Notes: generated by a model not told the origin, from the letters alone. 64,000 nucleotides of DNA from Brachybacterium endophyticum (GCF_003130585.1 NZ_QFKX01000003.1:310001-374000); one strand, 5' to 3'; shown: positions 46,682-56,192, counted from the stretch's first letter. Program-made: numbers and translations.

Positions 46682-48217
46682 ATGACTGAGCAGACGCAGT
46701 ACATCCTGGCGATCGACCAGGGCACCACCTCGACCCGCGCGATCGTCTTCGATCACGACGGGCAGATCGTCTCCTCCGGACAGAAGGAGCACGAGCAGAT
46801 CTTCCCGAAGTCCGGCTGGGTCGAGCACGATCCGGTCGAGATCTGGCGCAACACCCGCGCGGTCGTCGCCGACGCGCTGCAGCAGGCCGAGATCAACCGT
46901 CACCAGCTCGCCGGGGTCGGCATCACCAACCAGCGCGAGACCGCGGTGGTCTGGGACAAGACCAACGGCGAGCCCGTGTACAACGCGATCGTCTGGCAGG
47001 ACACCCGCACCCAGCGGATCTGCAACGAGCTCGGGGGCGACGAGGGCGCCGACAAGTACAAGGAGCGCGTGGGCCTGCCCCTCGCCACCTACTTCTCCGG
47101 CCCGAAGATCAAGTGGATCCTCGACAACGTCGAGGGCGCGCGCGAGAAGGCCGAGGCCGGGGACCTGCTGTTCGGCAACACCGACTCGTGGGTGCTGTGG
47201 AACCTCACCGGTGGCCAGAACGGCGGCGTGCACGTCACCGACGTCACCAACGCCTCGCGCACGATGCTGATGAACATCGACACCCTGGACTGGAACGAGG
47301 ACATCGCGAAGGACATGGGCATCCCGACGTCCATGCTCCCCGAGATCAAGTCCTCCTCCGAGATCTACGGGTACGGGCGCAAGAACGACCTGCTCATCGA
47401 CACCCCGATCGCGGGGATCCTCGGCGACCAGCAGGCCGCGACGTTCGGCCAGGCCTGCTTCGAGGTGGGCCAGGCCAAGAACACCTACGGCACCGGCAAC
47501 TTCATGCTGATCAACACCGGCGAGGAGCTCGTGCGCAGCGAGAACGGGCTGCTCACGACGGTGGCTTACAAGATCGGCGACGCCAAGCCGGTCTACGCCC
47601 TCGAGGGCTCGATCGCCGTCACCGGCTCGCTGGTCCAGTGGGTCCGCGACAACCTGGGGCTCATCAAGAGCGCCCCGGAGATCGAGGACCTCGCCAAGAA
47701 GGTCGACGACAACGGCGGCTGCTACGTCGTGCCGGCGTTCTCGGGGCTGTTCGCGCCGTACTGGAAGTCCGACGCCCGCGGCGCGATCGTGGGCATGACC
47801 CGCTACATCAACAAGAACCACATCGCGCGGGCGGCACTGGAGTCCACGGCCTTCCAGTCCGCCGAGGTGCTCGAGGCGATGAACGCGGACTCCGGGGTCG
47901 ACCTCACCGAGCTGAAGGTCGACGGCGGCATGGTCCAGAACGAGACCCTCATGCAGTTCCAGGCCGACATCCTGGGGGTGCCCGTGGTGCGTCCCAGCGT
48001 CATCGAGACCACCGCGCTCGGTGCCGCCTACGCCGCCGGCATCGCCGTGGGCTTCTGGGAGGGCGAGCAGGACGTCATCGCCAACTGGTCCGAGGGCAAG
48101 CGCTGGGAGCCCGACATGGACGACGAGACCCGCGAGCGCTCGCTGCGCCTGTGGAAGAAGGCCGTCACCAAGACCTTCGAGTGGGTCGACGAGGACGTCG
48201 AGGCCGCGAACGAGTGA
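46682..48217 (+). CDS. glpK: Glycerol kinase
   Basis: 511 aa. FGGY-family kinase making glycerol 3-phosphate. The N-terminal [56 protein letters not shown] and C-terminal [22 protein letters not shown] are GlpK-specific. It contains no visible PTS phosphorylation loop anomaly. A strong terminator follows. Confidence 0.97.
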   Translation: MTEQTQYILAIDQGTTSTRAIVFDHDGQIVSSGQKEHEQIFPKSGWVEHDPVEIWRNTRAVVADALQQAEINRHQLAGVGITNQRETAVVWDKTNGEPVYNAIVWQDTRTQRICNELGGDEGADKYKERVGLPLATYFSGPKIKWILDNVEGAREKAEAGDLLFGNTDSWVLWNLTGGQNGGVHVTDVTNASRTMLMNIDTLDWNEDIAKDMGIPTSMLPEIKSSSEIYGYGRKNDLLIDTPIAGILGDQQAATFGQACFEVGQAKNTYGTGNFMLINTGEELVRSENGLLTTVAYKIGDAKPVYALEGSIAVTGSLVQWVRDNLGLIKSAPEIEDLAKKVDDNGGCYVVPAFSGLFAPYWKSDARGAIVGMTRYINKNHIARAALESTAFQSAEVLEAMNADSGVDLTELKVDGGMVQNETLMQFQADILGVPVVRPSVIETTALGAAYAAGIAVGFWEGEQDVIANWSEGKRWEPDMDDETRERSLRLWKKAVTKTFEWVDEDVEAANE

Positions 48218-48241
48218 GCAGCTGACACCGCCTCCACGGCA

Positions 48242-48280
48242 ACGGGGCGGGGAGCCGGTCGATCCGGCTCCCCGCCCCGT
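48242..48280. terminator. Strong bidirectional terminator between glpK and the amidase gene
   Basis: Perfect 17-bp arms 48242-48258 and 48264-48280 with a 5-nt loop, between convergent genes. Confidence 0.8.
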
Positions 48281-48307
48281 CCTCGTGTCCGGGTCCTTGT
48301 CCGGGTC

Positions 48308-49750
48308 TCAGATCTCGCGGACGTCCTGCTCGCGCACGAACACGAAGCGGTGGTTCAGGCTGATGCGGAGCCACCGCGTGCGGTCACGCACCCACCGTCC
48401 GCCGGTGCCGTCGAAGTCCGGGCCCCAGTAGTAGGCCCCGTGCACCTCGTCCTCGACGACGTAGGCCTGGTCCGCAGTGAGCTGGTAGGGGAGAGGATCC
48501 GTGGTCGAGGGCTCGAGGCCCACCGCCGCGAACGCCTCCGGTGCGGGGTAGGCCGAGCCGAAGACCTGCAGGGGCGAACCTCTGCGTGCGGTCACCAGGC
48601 GCGCGCGGCGCGGTCCCTTGGCGATGGTCGGGGCGCCGCCGGCGTCGGTGCGGGCCACCCAGCCGATCTGCCCGCCGACCCACAGGCCCACCCAGCCGTC
48701 TCGCTGCTCGGCGATGGCGAAGGACTGGCCGTGGGCGAGCTGCGTGCCCCAGTCGCAGATCCGGTCGCTGCCGCCGTTCGCGGTATCGTCGGCGCCGAGC
48801 GCCGGGTCCGCCAGCAGGGGCGCGTCCTCGCGGGGCTCCGTGCGCACGAGCACCGAGGACGAGCCGTGGGCCGGCAGGGCCCCGCCCGCGTCGTCGCAGC
48901 TGGTGAAGCTCAGGGTGTTGGTCCGCAGCGAGGGTGCGACGGTCGCGGTGCCCCGCAGGCGACGGGCGGTCGCGCGCGGTGTGCGGATGCCGGAGGCGGT
49001 CATCAGCGCCTCCCAGTCGAAGTAGGCACCGGGATCCCAGTGCATGTCGGCCTGGCCCGCCGCCGAGGAGCCCGGGATGTCCTCGTGGGCGACGACGTGC
49101 TCGCGGTCCTGTGGGATCCCGTAACGCCGGCAGAGGTAGGAGATCAGGGCGCCCGTGGCCTCGTACTGGGCCGCCGTGAAGGAGGCGGCCTGCTCCGCGT
49201 AGCCGATGATCTCGATGCCGATCGAGGACTGGTTGAAGGTCCAGTTGCCCGCGTGCCAGGCCAGGTCCTCCACGCGCACCATCTGCGTGATGTGCCCGTC
49301 CTCGCGGATCACGTAGTGGGCGGAGGTCTGGCTCGTGGGGTCCTGGAAGATCCCGATGGTGCCCTCGTCGGTCTCCTCGGTGTCGTGGACGACGATGCTC
49401 GTGATGTCCCGGGCGCGCCGGCCGCCCAGGGTGTAGTTGGAGAAGTCCTGGGGGTCCTCGCCGGTCTGCTGGTACGCGGCGAGCTGCACGTCGCAGGAGA
49501 CGCCCTGCGGGCAGTCCGGCGGGAAGGGGGCCAGAGGAGGGGCGAGCCTGCGCGGGTGGTCATGGTCGTGGCCGTGATGGTGACCGTGCTGATGACGGTG
49601 CCGTGACCCGCGGCCGCGCAGGTCCTCGAGGTCCGGTCCGTCGGCGGGGGCGGCCTCGGCGGCGACCGGCGCGGCGAGCACGCTCCCGGTGAGCGCGGCC
49701 AGGGCTGTCCGGCGGCCGATCTGCGAGGGGTTCGGGGAACGGGTGGGCAT
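48308..49750 (-). CDS. Tat-exported N-acetylmuramoyl-L-alanine amidase with His-rich segment
   Basis: 480 aa from ATG 49750 (GAAGGAG upstream). The twin-arginine signal GRRTALAALTGSVLAAPVAA is followed by a His/Arg/Asp stretch with HQHGHHHGHDHDH near residue 55. The amidase_2 domain (about 110-255) supplies zinc ligands: VVHDTEE, LAWHAGNWTFN and HWDPG; HEDIPG is also typical. It cuts the peptidoglycan amide bond between MurNAc and L-Ala, probably in wall turnover. The C-terminal half has repeated WVGLWVGGQIGWVARTDAG-type segments like SH3 or cell-wall-binding modules. The His tract may bind zinc or nickel; this is inference. Confidence 0.88.
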   Translation of the reverse strand: MPTRSPNPSQIGRRTALAALTGSVLAAPVAAEAAPADGPDLEDLRGRGSRHRHQHGHHHGHDHDHPRRLAPPLAPFPPDCPQGVSCDVQLAAYQQTGEDPQDFSNYTLGGRRARDITSIVVHDTEETDEGTIGIFQDPTSQTSAHYVIREDGHITQMVRVEDLAWHAGNWTFNQSSIGIEIIGYAEQAASFTAAQYEATGALISYLCRRYGIPQDREHVVAHEDIPGSSAAGQADMHWDPGAYFDWEALMTASGIRTPRATARRLRGTATVAPSLRTNTLSFTSCDDAGGALPAHGSSSVLVRTEPREDAPLLADPALGADDTANGGSDRICDWGTQLAHGQSFAIAEQRDGWVGLWVGGQIGWVARTDAGGAPTIAKGPRRARLVTARRGSPLQVFGSAYPAPEAFAAVGLEPSTTDPLPYQLTADQAYVVEDEVHGAYYWGPDFDGTGGRWVRDRTRWLRISLNHRFVFVREQDVREI

Positions 49751-49798
49751 GAAGACTCCTTCGTCGACTGCCGACGAGTGTTCCACGTCCCCCGGCTC

Positions 49799-51289
49799 TC
49801 AGTCCTCCACTCGCCGAGCGAGGGCGTGGACCAGGTCCTTCGTGCTCGGGTAGAGCTCGCGGAAGGATGCGTAGAGCTCCTCGTAGGTGCCCTCGGCCGC
49901 GGGATCGGGGGTGACCACGTGGTCCCGCGGGTTCCAGTCCGCGGTGTCGGAGAGACCCACCAGTCGGGCCGCCATCCGTGCGACGCCGTAGGCGGCGCCG
50001 ACGGTGTGCTCGGGGATCTCCTGCGCGACGCCGGTGACGTCGGAGACGATCTGCGGCCACAGGCCGCCCTGGATGCCGCCGCCGACGGCGACCACGCGCT
50101 CGGGCGTCACGCCCGCGGCGGCCATCTCCTCGAGGTGGTGGCGGACGCTGAAGGCCGCCGCCTCGAGGGCCGCGCGGTAGAGGTCCCCGCGGGTGTGGGA
50201 CAGGGTGAGGCCGAGGATCGCCCCACGCGCGTCGGGGTCCATGATCGGCGAGCGCTCGCCGGCGAAGTACGGGAGCATGAGCAGGCCGTTCGCCCCCGGA
50301 CCGCTGCGCTCGGCCTCGGCGATCAGGGTCGTGTGGTCGGCGCTGCCGGTGAGGTCGCGCAGCCACGAGGTGATCGCACCGGAGGTGGCCGTCCCTCCGG
50401 TGAGGGCGTGCGTCTCCTCCCGCAGACCTGCGGAGGCCCACAGGGTCCTGCTGCGTGCGCTCTCCCGGGTGGTCGCGATGAGGAACATGGAGGTGCCGTA
50501 CATGACCATGCAGTCGCCGACGTCGTCGGCTCCCACGCTCACGGCCTCTGCCCAGGCGTCGATGGTGCCGGTCGCGACGGGGGTGCCGGGGCTGATCCCG
50601 GTGAGATGACGGGCAGCGTCCTCGGTGACCTCGCCGGCCGCATCGCCCGGCATCCGCAGCGCCGGCCACTCCACGCCGGGGGCGAAGCGTTCGCAGCGCT
50701 CCGGGTCCCAGCTCGCCGTCGCGGGGTCGTAGAAGGGGGCGGTCTGGCTCGCGCTCGGGAGGTCCAGGACGTACTCGCCGGTCAGCCGGTGGGCGAGGAA
50801 CGAGGAGGGCATGAAGAAGCGACGGGTGCGGTGTGCGCTCGGACCGGGCTGCTGCAGGGCCCACATGATCTTCGGCCCGGCGGCCTGCGAGCTCAGCGCG
50901 AGACCGGAGGTGGACAGGATCTCGTCGACACCGAGGGCGTCCTCGAGCTCGCGGATCTGTGCGCTCGCCCGGGAGTCGACGCCGTAGAGGATGGCGGGCC
51001 GGACGGGTTCGCCGACGGCGTCCGCGGCGACCACGGAGGGTCCCATCCCGGAGACGCCGATCGCCGCCACCTCGACGTCACCCTCGGCCAGCAGCTCGTC
51101 GCTGATCGAGACGAACTCGCGCCACCAGACCTCCGCGTCCATCTCGACGTGCCCGGGGTGCGGGCGCGAGACCACGTGCTCGCGGACCGCGCGGCGCAGG
51201 ACGGTGCCCTCGGGGGTCACCAGCACGCCCTTGCTCCCGGAGGTTCCCACGTCGAAGCCGAGCACGACCACGGGGTGGGATGGCGACAT
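49799..51289 (-). CDS. FGGY-family carbohydrate kinase (xylulokinase-like)
   Basis: 496 aa from ATG 51289 with GGAGG upstream. The N-terminal DVGTSGSKGVLV, mid GTIDAWAEAVSVG and C-terminal AVGGGIQGGLWPQIVSDVTG are FGGY hallmarks. The closest subgroup by eye is xylulokinase; pentulose or tetritol (EryA-type) substrates cannot be ruled out. It is divergent from the SorC regulator that likely controls the tetritol genes. It could phosphorylate a polyol or ketose from the same diet, but that is inference. Confidence 0.82.
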   Translation of the reverse strand: MSPSHPVVVLGFDVGTSGSKGVLVTPEGTVLRRAVREHVVSRPHPGHVEMDAEVWWREFVSISDELLAEGDVEVAAIGVSGMGPSVVAADAVGEPVRPAILYGVDSRASAQIRELEDALGVDEILSTSGLALSSQAAGPKIMWALQQPGPSAHRTRRFFMPSSFLAHRLTGEYVLDLPSASQTAPFYDPATASWDPERCERFAPGVEWPALRMPGDAAGEVTEDAARHLTGISPGTPVATGTIDAWAEAVSVGADDVGDCMVMYGTSMFLIATTRESARSRTLWASAGLREETHALTGGTATSGAITSWLRDLTGSADHTTLIAEAERSGPGANGLLMLPYFAGERSPIMDPDARGAILGLTLSHTRGDLYRAALEAAAFSVRHHLEEMAAAGVTPERVVAVGGGIQGGLWPQIVSDVTGVAQEIPEHTVGAAYGVARMAARLVGLSDTADWNPRDHVVTPDPAAEGTYEELYASFRELYPSTKDLVHALARRVED

Positions 51290-51347
51290 GCGGTCCTCCG
51301 GCTTCTCCGCGGCCTGCGCGGAAGCGTTGCAGGTGGTGGGTTCACGT

Positions 51348-51378
51348 GCGCGACACCCGCAGTTGGTCCGCGCGACAC
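51348..51378. promoter_or_regulatory. Direct repeats between FGGY kinase and SorC regulator
   Basis: GCGCGACAC occurs at 51348-51356 and 51370-51378, exactly two helical turns (22 bp) apart, in the 162-bp divergent region. Regulator-binding repeats are a possibility. Confidence 0.3.
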
Positions 51379-51410
51379 GATGGACCATCCTGCCACGGGG
51401 CCACTGCCCC

Positions 51411-51416
51411 TACAAT
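51411..51416 (+). promoter_or_regulatory. -10 box of the SorC regulator
   Basis: TACAAT, close to the TATAAT consensus, 36 bp before the GTG start; -35 poorly matched. Confidence 0.4.
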
Positions 51417-51451
51417 CGCCAGGAACTGCGGGCCGCGAGGAAGGGGACGGT

Positions 51452-52390
51452 GTGCTCGAGACCGATATGGACCTGCGCCTCCTGCATCGTGCGGCGACCG
51501 CGTACTACGTCGACGACCTGCGTCAGGCCGAGGTGGCGGAGCGCCTGGGGATCTCCCGCCCGACGGTGAGCAAGCTGCTCTCCGAGGCCCGGCGCATCGG
51601 CATGGTCCGCTTCGAGGTCCTGGACCCCGACGACGTCGACGTGCGCGACCTCGCCGCGCAGGTGCGCGACGTGCTCGGGGTGCGCGGGGTGCGGGTCGCC
51701 CCGGGGGACCAGCGCGAGCGCGGGTTCCGGGGGCTGGGAGAACTGCTGGGCGAGGAGCTCAGCTCCCTCGGGCTCGCGGAGGGCGAGGCGGTGCTGCTCT
51801 CCTCGGGCAAGACGATCCACGCCGTGTGCGACGCCCCCGGGCTGCCGGACCTGCGGGGCGCGATCCTGGTCCCGACCGTCGGCGGGCAGCAGGAGAGCGA
51901 CCCCTGGTTCCAGACCAACGAGCTGGTGCGGCGCTTCGCCGATCGCACCGGGGCGACGCCGCGCTTCGTGTTCGCCCCGGCGCTGCCGAGCGCGAGCCTG
52001 TGGGAGTCCCTGCAGGCCGACCCGAGCTACCGCGGCATCACCGAGCAGTGGGACCGGGCGCGGGTCGCGGTCACGGGTGTGGGTGCTCCGTACCGCAACC
52101 GCACCAGCCTGACCTCCGTGGTCCCGCGCGGGGACTCCTCGCTCGCCCGGGCGGAGGGCGACATCTGCCTCCACTTCCTGGACAGCGCCGGCCGGGAGGT
52201 CGGTTTCCCGGGGGACGACCGCCTGGTGCGCCCCTCCCTCGAGCAGTTGCGTCGCGTCCCCACGCTGATCGCGCTCGCCGCCGGGGAGGACAAGATCCCC
52301 TCGATCCTCGCGGCCTGCCGGGCCGGATTGATCTCGACCCTGGTGACCGACGCCGAGACCGCCGAGGGCCTGCTCGACGCGGCGCTCTGA
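51452..52390 (+). CDS. SorC-family sugar-binding regulator of the tetritol genes
   Basis: 312 aa from GTG 51452 (GAGGAAGGGG upstream); ATG 51467 is possible. The HTH is YYVDDLRQAEVAERLGISRPTVSKLLSEARRIGMVRFEV. The SorC effector domain has VLLSSGKTIHAVCD, GAILVPTVGG and TLIALAAGEDKIPSILAACRAGLISTLVTDAETAEGLL. Its gene directly precedes the tetritol genes, whose two promoters share a 25-bp element; it is the best candidate to bind there. Effector unknown, most likely a phosphorylated ketotetrose. Confidence 0.87.
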   Translation: MLETDMDLRLLHRAATAYYVDDLRQAEVAERLGISRPTVSKLLSEARRIGMVRFEVLDPDDVDVRDLAAQVRDVLGVRGVRVAPGDQRERGFRGLGELLGEELSSLGLAEGEAVLLSSGKTIHAVCDAPGLPDLRGAILVPTVGGQQESDPWFQTNELVRRFADRTGATPRFVFAPALPSASLWESLQADPSYRGITEQWDRARVAVTGVGAPYRNRTSLTSVVPRGDSSLARAEGDICLHFLDSAGREVGFPGDDRLVRPSLEQLRRVPTLIALAAGEDKIPSILAACRAGLISTLVTDAETAEGLLDAAL

Positions 52391-52408
52391 GGCCGCGCAC
52401 ACACGTCC

Positions 52409-52433
52409 CGAACAAACGTGCTTGACGATTGTT
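52409..52433. promoter_or_regulatory. Shared operator-like element, copy 1 (upstream of the Zn-dehydrogenase)
   Basis: Starts CGAACA, then three variable bases, then GTGCTTGACG, two variable bases and TGTT. It matches copy 2 at 53764-53788 at every fixed position (20 of 25 bases) and overlaps the -35 box. Confidence 0.7.
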
Positions 52434-52450
52434 TAGGTCGCTCCTACTGT
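52422..52450 (+). promoter_or_regulatory. Promoter of the Zn-dependent tetritol dehydrogenase gene
   Basis: -35 TTGACG (52422-52427), 17-bp spacer, -10 TACTGT (52445-52450); the start codon is 88 bp downstream. Confidence 0.7.
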
Positions 52451-52537
52451 GATCCAGGACATCAACGCGTGCCCGCAGCGTCGCACCGCGGATCCCTCCG
52501 TGCGCTCTGACCGGGCATTTCGAAGGAGAGATCGGTG

Positions 52538-53626
52538 ATGAGCGAGTTCCCGAAGACCATGAAGGCCGTCGTCATGCACGCCCCGGAGGACTACCGGCTG
52601 GAGGACATCGCCGTCCCCGTGCCGGGGGCCGACGAGCTGCTGATGAAGGTCGAGGCCGTGGGTGTGTGCGCGAGCGACCTGAAGTGCTACCACGGGGCGA
52701 GCAAGTTCTGGGGCGACGAGAACCGTGATCGCTGGGTCGAGCCCGGCATCACGCCCGGCCACGAGTTCGTGGGGGAGATCGTCGCCGGGTCGCCGGAAGC
52801 GCTGGAGCTGCACGGCGTCCAGGTCGGCGACCGGATCGCCTGCGAGCAGATCGTGCCGTGCGGCGAGTGCATGTACTGCCAGCGCGGCTGGTACTGGATG
52901 TGCGGGCCGCACGACATGTTCGGCTTCAAGCACTACAACGGCGCGATGGCCGAGTACATGATCGTGCCGCCGCTCGCCCGCGCCCACAAGGTCGGCAAGT
53001 CCGTGCCGGCCCACCACGCGGCCTTCGCCGAGCCGCTCTCGTGCTCCCTGCATGCCGTCGAGCGCGCCCAGCTGACCTTCGACGACGTGGTCGTCGTCGC
53101 CGGCAGCGGTCCCATCGGCCTGGGCGCGATCATCGGCGCCGTGCACAAGAACCCCAAGATGGTCATCGCGCTCGACTTCGACGACCACAAGCTCGAGCTC
53201 GCCAAGAAGTGCGGCGCCGACCTCACGCTGAACCCCTCGAAGGTCGACGTGTACGAGGAGATCCGCAACCTCACCGGCGGCTACGGCGCCGACGTCTACA
53301 TCGAGTGCACCGGCCATCCCAGCGCCGTCGGCCAGGGACTGAACCTGCTGCGCAAGCTCGGGCGCTACGTCGAGTACTCGGTGTTCAAGGAGAACACCTC
53401 GGTCGACTGGTCGATCATCTCCGACGACAAGGAGCTCGACGTCCTCGGCGCGCACCTCGGCCCGCACTGCTGGCCGGCCGCGATCAAGATGATCGAGTCG
53501 GGAAGCCTCCCGCTCGACGACATCTGCACCCACCAGTTCGGGCTCGGCGAGGTCCAGGAGGCCCTCGACAAGGTCGGCGACTCCGCCGGCGCCTCCGTCA
53601 AGGTCTCGATCGTCCCCGGGCGCTGA
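52538..53626 (+). CDS. eltD: Zinc-dependent alcohol dehydrogenase, probable erythritol/L-threitol dehydrogenase
   Basis: 362 aa from ATG 52538 (AAGGAG upstream; GTG one codon earlier also possible). Medium-chain Zn-ADH: catalytic ligands in GVCASDLKCYHG and GHEFVGE, structural zinc Cys in CGECMYCQRGWYWMC, NAD site VVAGSGPIGLGAI. The pattern and context (polyol permease, SDR, DhaK-type kinase, RpiB-type isomerase) match EltD of the mycobacterial tetritol pathway, which oxidises erythritol or L-threitol to L-erythrulose. Other polyol dehydrogenases remain possible. Confidence 0.78.
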   Translation: MSEFPKTMKAVVMHAPEDYRLEDIAVPVPGADELLMKVEAVGVCASDLKCYHGASKFWGDENRDRWVEPGITPGHEFVGEIVAGSPEALELHGVQVGDRIACEQIVPCGECMYCQRGWYWMCGPHDMFGFKHYNGAMAEYMIVPPLARAHKVGKSVPAHHAAFAEPLSCSLHAVERAQLTFDDVVVVAGSGPIGLGAIIGAVHKNPKMVIALDFDDHKLELAKKCGADLTLNPSKVDVYEEIRNLTGGYGADVYIECTGHPSAVGQGLNLLRKLGRYVEYSVFKENTSVDWSIISDDKELDVLGAHLGPHCWPAAIKMIESGSLPLDDICTHQFGLGEVQEALDKVGDSAGASVKVSIVPGR

Positions 53627-53763
53627 CCGGATCCGATCTGGTCGGCGAGAACGCCATCAGCACGACGTGAGTCGTCGCCATCAGCGACTGAGCGCACGGG
53701 CGAGGCGGTCCGGATGCCGCGGGACAGGGTCACCGGCACCCGGATCGCTTCCCCACGCGCCCA

Positions 53764-53788
53764 CGAACATTTGTGCTTGACGTATGTT
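53764..53788. promoter_or_regulatory. Shared operator-like element, copy 2 (upstream of the permease)
   Basis: Same layout as copy 1: CGAACA, TTT, GTGCTTGACG, TA, TGTT. Inverted half-sites GAACA and TGTTC are 20 bp apart, as in copy 1 except for the last base. Confidence 0.7.
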
Positions 53789-53806
53789 CATGTCTCTCCC
53801 TAGGGT
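53777..53806 (+). promoter_or_regulatory. Promoter of the polyol permease operon
   Basis: -35 TTGACG (53777-53782), 18-bp spacer, -10 TAGGGT (53801-53806), 64 bp before the ATG. Confidence 0.6.
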
Positions 53807-53869
53807 CGGTCGCGTCATGGGCACGCGTGTGGTCATCGCGCCGCCCCCACTGCACGAAGGAGTGTCCCT

Positions 53870-55213
53870 ATGAGCGCTGCCGAATCGGCCGTCCGCACCG
53901 CCGGAGGCGGTGAGCGCGAGTCCTTCCTCGATCGACTCGGCATCCCGCACCCCTTGCGCTGGGGGTTCCTCGGTGTCCTCATCTTCATGACGGGCAACGG
54001 CATCGAGTCGAACTTCGTCTCGCCGCACATCGCGCACACGCTCGGCGGCGGTGATCCGACCGCGCTCGCCGCTCGCATCATCGCCGCGTACAGCGCGGCC
54101 GTGCTCATCGGTTCCTACCTGGCGGGTGCCCTGGCGGACCTCATCGGCCCGCGACGGGTGATGGCGCTCGGGTTCGGGGTCTGGGTCGTCTTCGAACTCG
54201 CCTTCCTGGGGTCGCTCCAGCTGGAGAGCACGTGGCTCGTGGCCCTCAGCTACTTCTTCCGCGGCTTCGGGTTCCCGCTGTTCGCCTTCGCCTTCCTGGT
54301 GTGGATCAACCACGTCGTGGACAAGGAGCGCAACGGCACGGCCGTGGGCTGGTTCTACGTCATGTTCACGGGCGGCCTCCCCACCCTGGGGTCTCTCGTC
54401 GCGCGGTTCATGATCCCCTCCTTCGGCGGAGGGCCCGGTGGCGAGGCCTGGACCATGTTCGCCTCGACCGGGCTGATCCTGATCGGCTTCCTGATCGCGC
54501 GGTTCGGGGTCCGCGAGAAGCACGGCACGATGAGACTGGCTCCCGCCGGGGAATCCGCGCCAGGCGTGATCCTCGCCGGCCTGCGCCTGACGTTCACCAA
54601 CGGACGCATCGCGATGGGCTTCCTGACGCGACTGATCAACACCGCGCCCGAGTTCGGCATGTTCATCATCCTGCCCAACGTCATCGCCGGCACCGTCGAC
54701 GAGGGCGGCCTGGGGTGGACCCAGTCGCAATGGCTCCTGATGACCACCGTCGTCTATGCCGGCAACATCCTGTTCAACGCGGCCTTCGGTGCCCTCGGCG
54801 ACAAGGTCGGCTGGGTCAAGACCGTGCGCTGGTTCGGCATCGTCGGCTCGGCCATCGGCCTGCTGCTGTGGTGGTACGTCCCGCACATGGTGCCCGCCGG
54901 CTCCGACTGGGGCTTCGCGGTCTCCGTGGCCGCCGGCACCGTCTTCGGCATCATGCTCGCCGGCTTCGTGCCGCTGGGCGCGATCATGCCGGCCATCGCC
55001 CCCAAGGAGAAGGGTGCCGCGATGGCGATGTACACGACCGCCGCGGGCGGCGCGACCTTCCTCGGCAGCTCGGTCGTCGCGATCGTCCTGCCCTTCGGTG
55101 GCAACGTCGGCGTGGTCTGGGCCTTCGTGGTCCTCTACGCCTGCGCCTTCCTCATGACCTTCTTCCTCAAGGTGCATCAGCCCCGGCTGCACGGGCCGGT
55201 CGTGGAGGACTGA
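53870..55213 (+). CDS. RbtT/DalT/CsbX-type MFS polyol permease
   Basis: 447 aa from ATG 53870 (GAAGGAG). Twelve helices; GFLGVLIFMTGNGIESNFVSP is the family start, and GALADLIGPRR is the MFS A-motif. Characterised relatives import ribitol and D-arabinitol. Here it heads an operon with an SDR, a DhaK-DhaL kinase and an RpiB-type isomerase, so a C4 or C5 polyol is the expected substrate. Its promoter shares the operator-like element of the dehydrogenase gene. Confidence 0.85.
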   Translation: MSAAESAVRTAGGGERESFLDRLGIPHPLRWGFLGVLIFMTGNGIESNFVSPHIAHTLGGGDPTALAARIIAAYSAAVLIGSYLAGALADLIGPRRVMALGFGVWVVFELAFLGSLQLESTWLVALSYFFRGFGFPLFAFAFLVWINHVVDKERNGTAVGWFYVMFTGGLPTLGSLVARFMIPSFGGGPGGEAWTMFASTGLILIGFLIARFGVREKHGTMRLAPAGESAPGVILAGLRLTFTNGRIAMGFLTRLINTAPEFGMFIILPNVIAGTVDEGGLGWTQSQWLLMTTVVYAGNILFNAAFGALGDKVGWVKTVRWFGIVGSAIGLLLWWYVPHMVPAGSDWGFAVSVAAGTVFGIMLAGFVPLGAIMPAIAPKEKGAAMAMYTTAAGGATFLGSSVVAIVLPFGGNVGVVWAFVVLYACAFLMTFFLKVHQPRLHGPVVED

Positions 55214-55302
55214 GCGTCCCGCACCGCTCCCGGCCTCCGAGCTCCGAGGCCTGCGCCGACCACGAGCACCGACCACATCATCTCCTCGAAAGGACACACC
55301 CC

Positions 55303-56085
55303 ATGAGCACCCCCACCGAGATCTTCGACCTCACCGGAACCGTCGCCCTGGTCACCGGTGGCGCGAAGGGCCTGGGCCTGGCCATGGCCACCGGTCTCGC
55401 CGAGCACGGCAGCGACATCGCGCTGGCCGACATCGACGACGAGACCGGTGAGGCGGCCGCCTCCGCGCTCGCCGAGGCCACCGGCCGCACCGTGCGCTAC
55501 TACCACTGCAACGTCATGGACCGCGAGGACGTCAGCGGCCTCGTCGACCGGGTCGTCGCCGACCTCGGCCACATCGACACCCTGCTGAACAACGCGGGGC
55601 GCACGATCCACCAGCCCCTCGAGGAGGTCACCGAGGACAACTGGCGCGCGGTGATGGGGCTGAACCTCGACGCCGTCTTCTTCGTCATGCAGGCCGTGGG
55701 CCGTCACATGCTCGAGCGCGGCAGCGGCAGCATCATCAACACCGGCTCGATGAGCGGCATCATCGCGAACGTGCCGCAGGCACAGGCCTCCTACAACGCC
55801 TCCAAGGCCGCCGTGCACAACCTGACCCGCTCGGCCGCGTGCGAGTGGGCCGAGAAGGGCCTGCGCGTCAACGCGATCGCCCCGGGCTACATGCGCACCG
55901 AGCTGACCCGCGGGTTCTACGAGGAGGGCGGCCCGCAGATCGACCAGTGGAACATGATGACGCCGATGAGCCGCCCCGGGGAGCCCGAGGAGCTCAAGGG
56001 TGCCGCGGTGTTCCTCGCCTCGCGGGCCAGCACCTTCGTCACCGGCTCGGTCCTCAGCGTCGACGGCGGTTACACCGCGGCCTGA
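55303..56085 (+). CDS. SDR-family oxidoreductase, probable polyol dehydrogenase
   Basis: 260 aa. NAD site TGGAKGLGLAMA, NNAG, catalytic Ser in NTGSMSG and YNASK (Tyr-x-x-x-Lys), and FVTGSVLSVDGGYTAA at the C-terminus. It lies 89 bp after the permease gene. D-threitol dehydrogenase (DthD) of mycobacteria belongs to this family and makes D-erythrulose, the substrate of the next gene's enzyme if the pathway is right; galactitol- or arabitol-type dehydrogenases are alternatives. Confidence 0.82.
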   Translation: MSTPTEIFDLTGTVALVTGGAKGLGLAMATGLAEHGSDIALADIDDETGEAAASALAEATGRTVRYYHCNVMDREDVSGLVDRVVADLGHIDTLLNNAGRTIHQPLEEVTEDNWRAVMGLNLDAVFFVMQAVGRHMLERGSGSIINTGSMSGIIANVPQAQASYNASKAAVHNLTRSAACEWAEKGLRVNAIAPGYMRTELTRGFYEEGGPQIDQWNMMTPMSRPGEPEELKGAAVFLASRASTFVTGSVLSVDGGYTAA

Positions 56086-56192
56086 GTCCGTTCCCCGTCG
56101 GCCGGGCCCGTCCAGGTTCGGCCGACGCCGATCCGTCCCGTCCTCCGCCCGTCCTTCCACGTCGCGTCCTTCAACGGAGAGAGCACAGCGCC

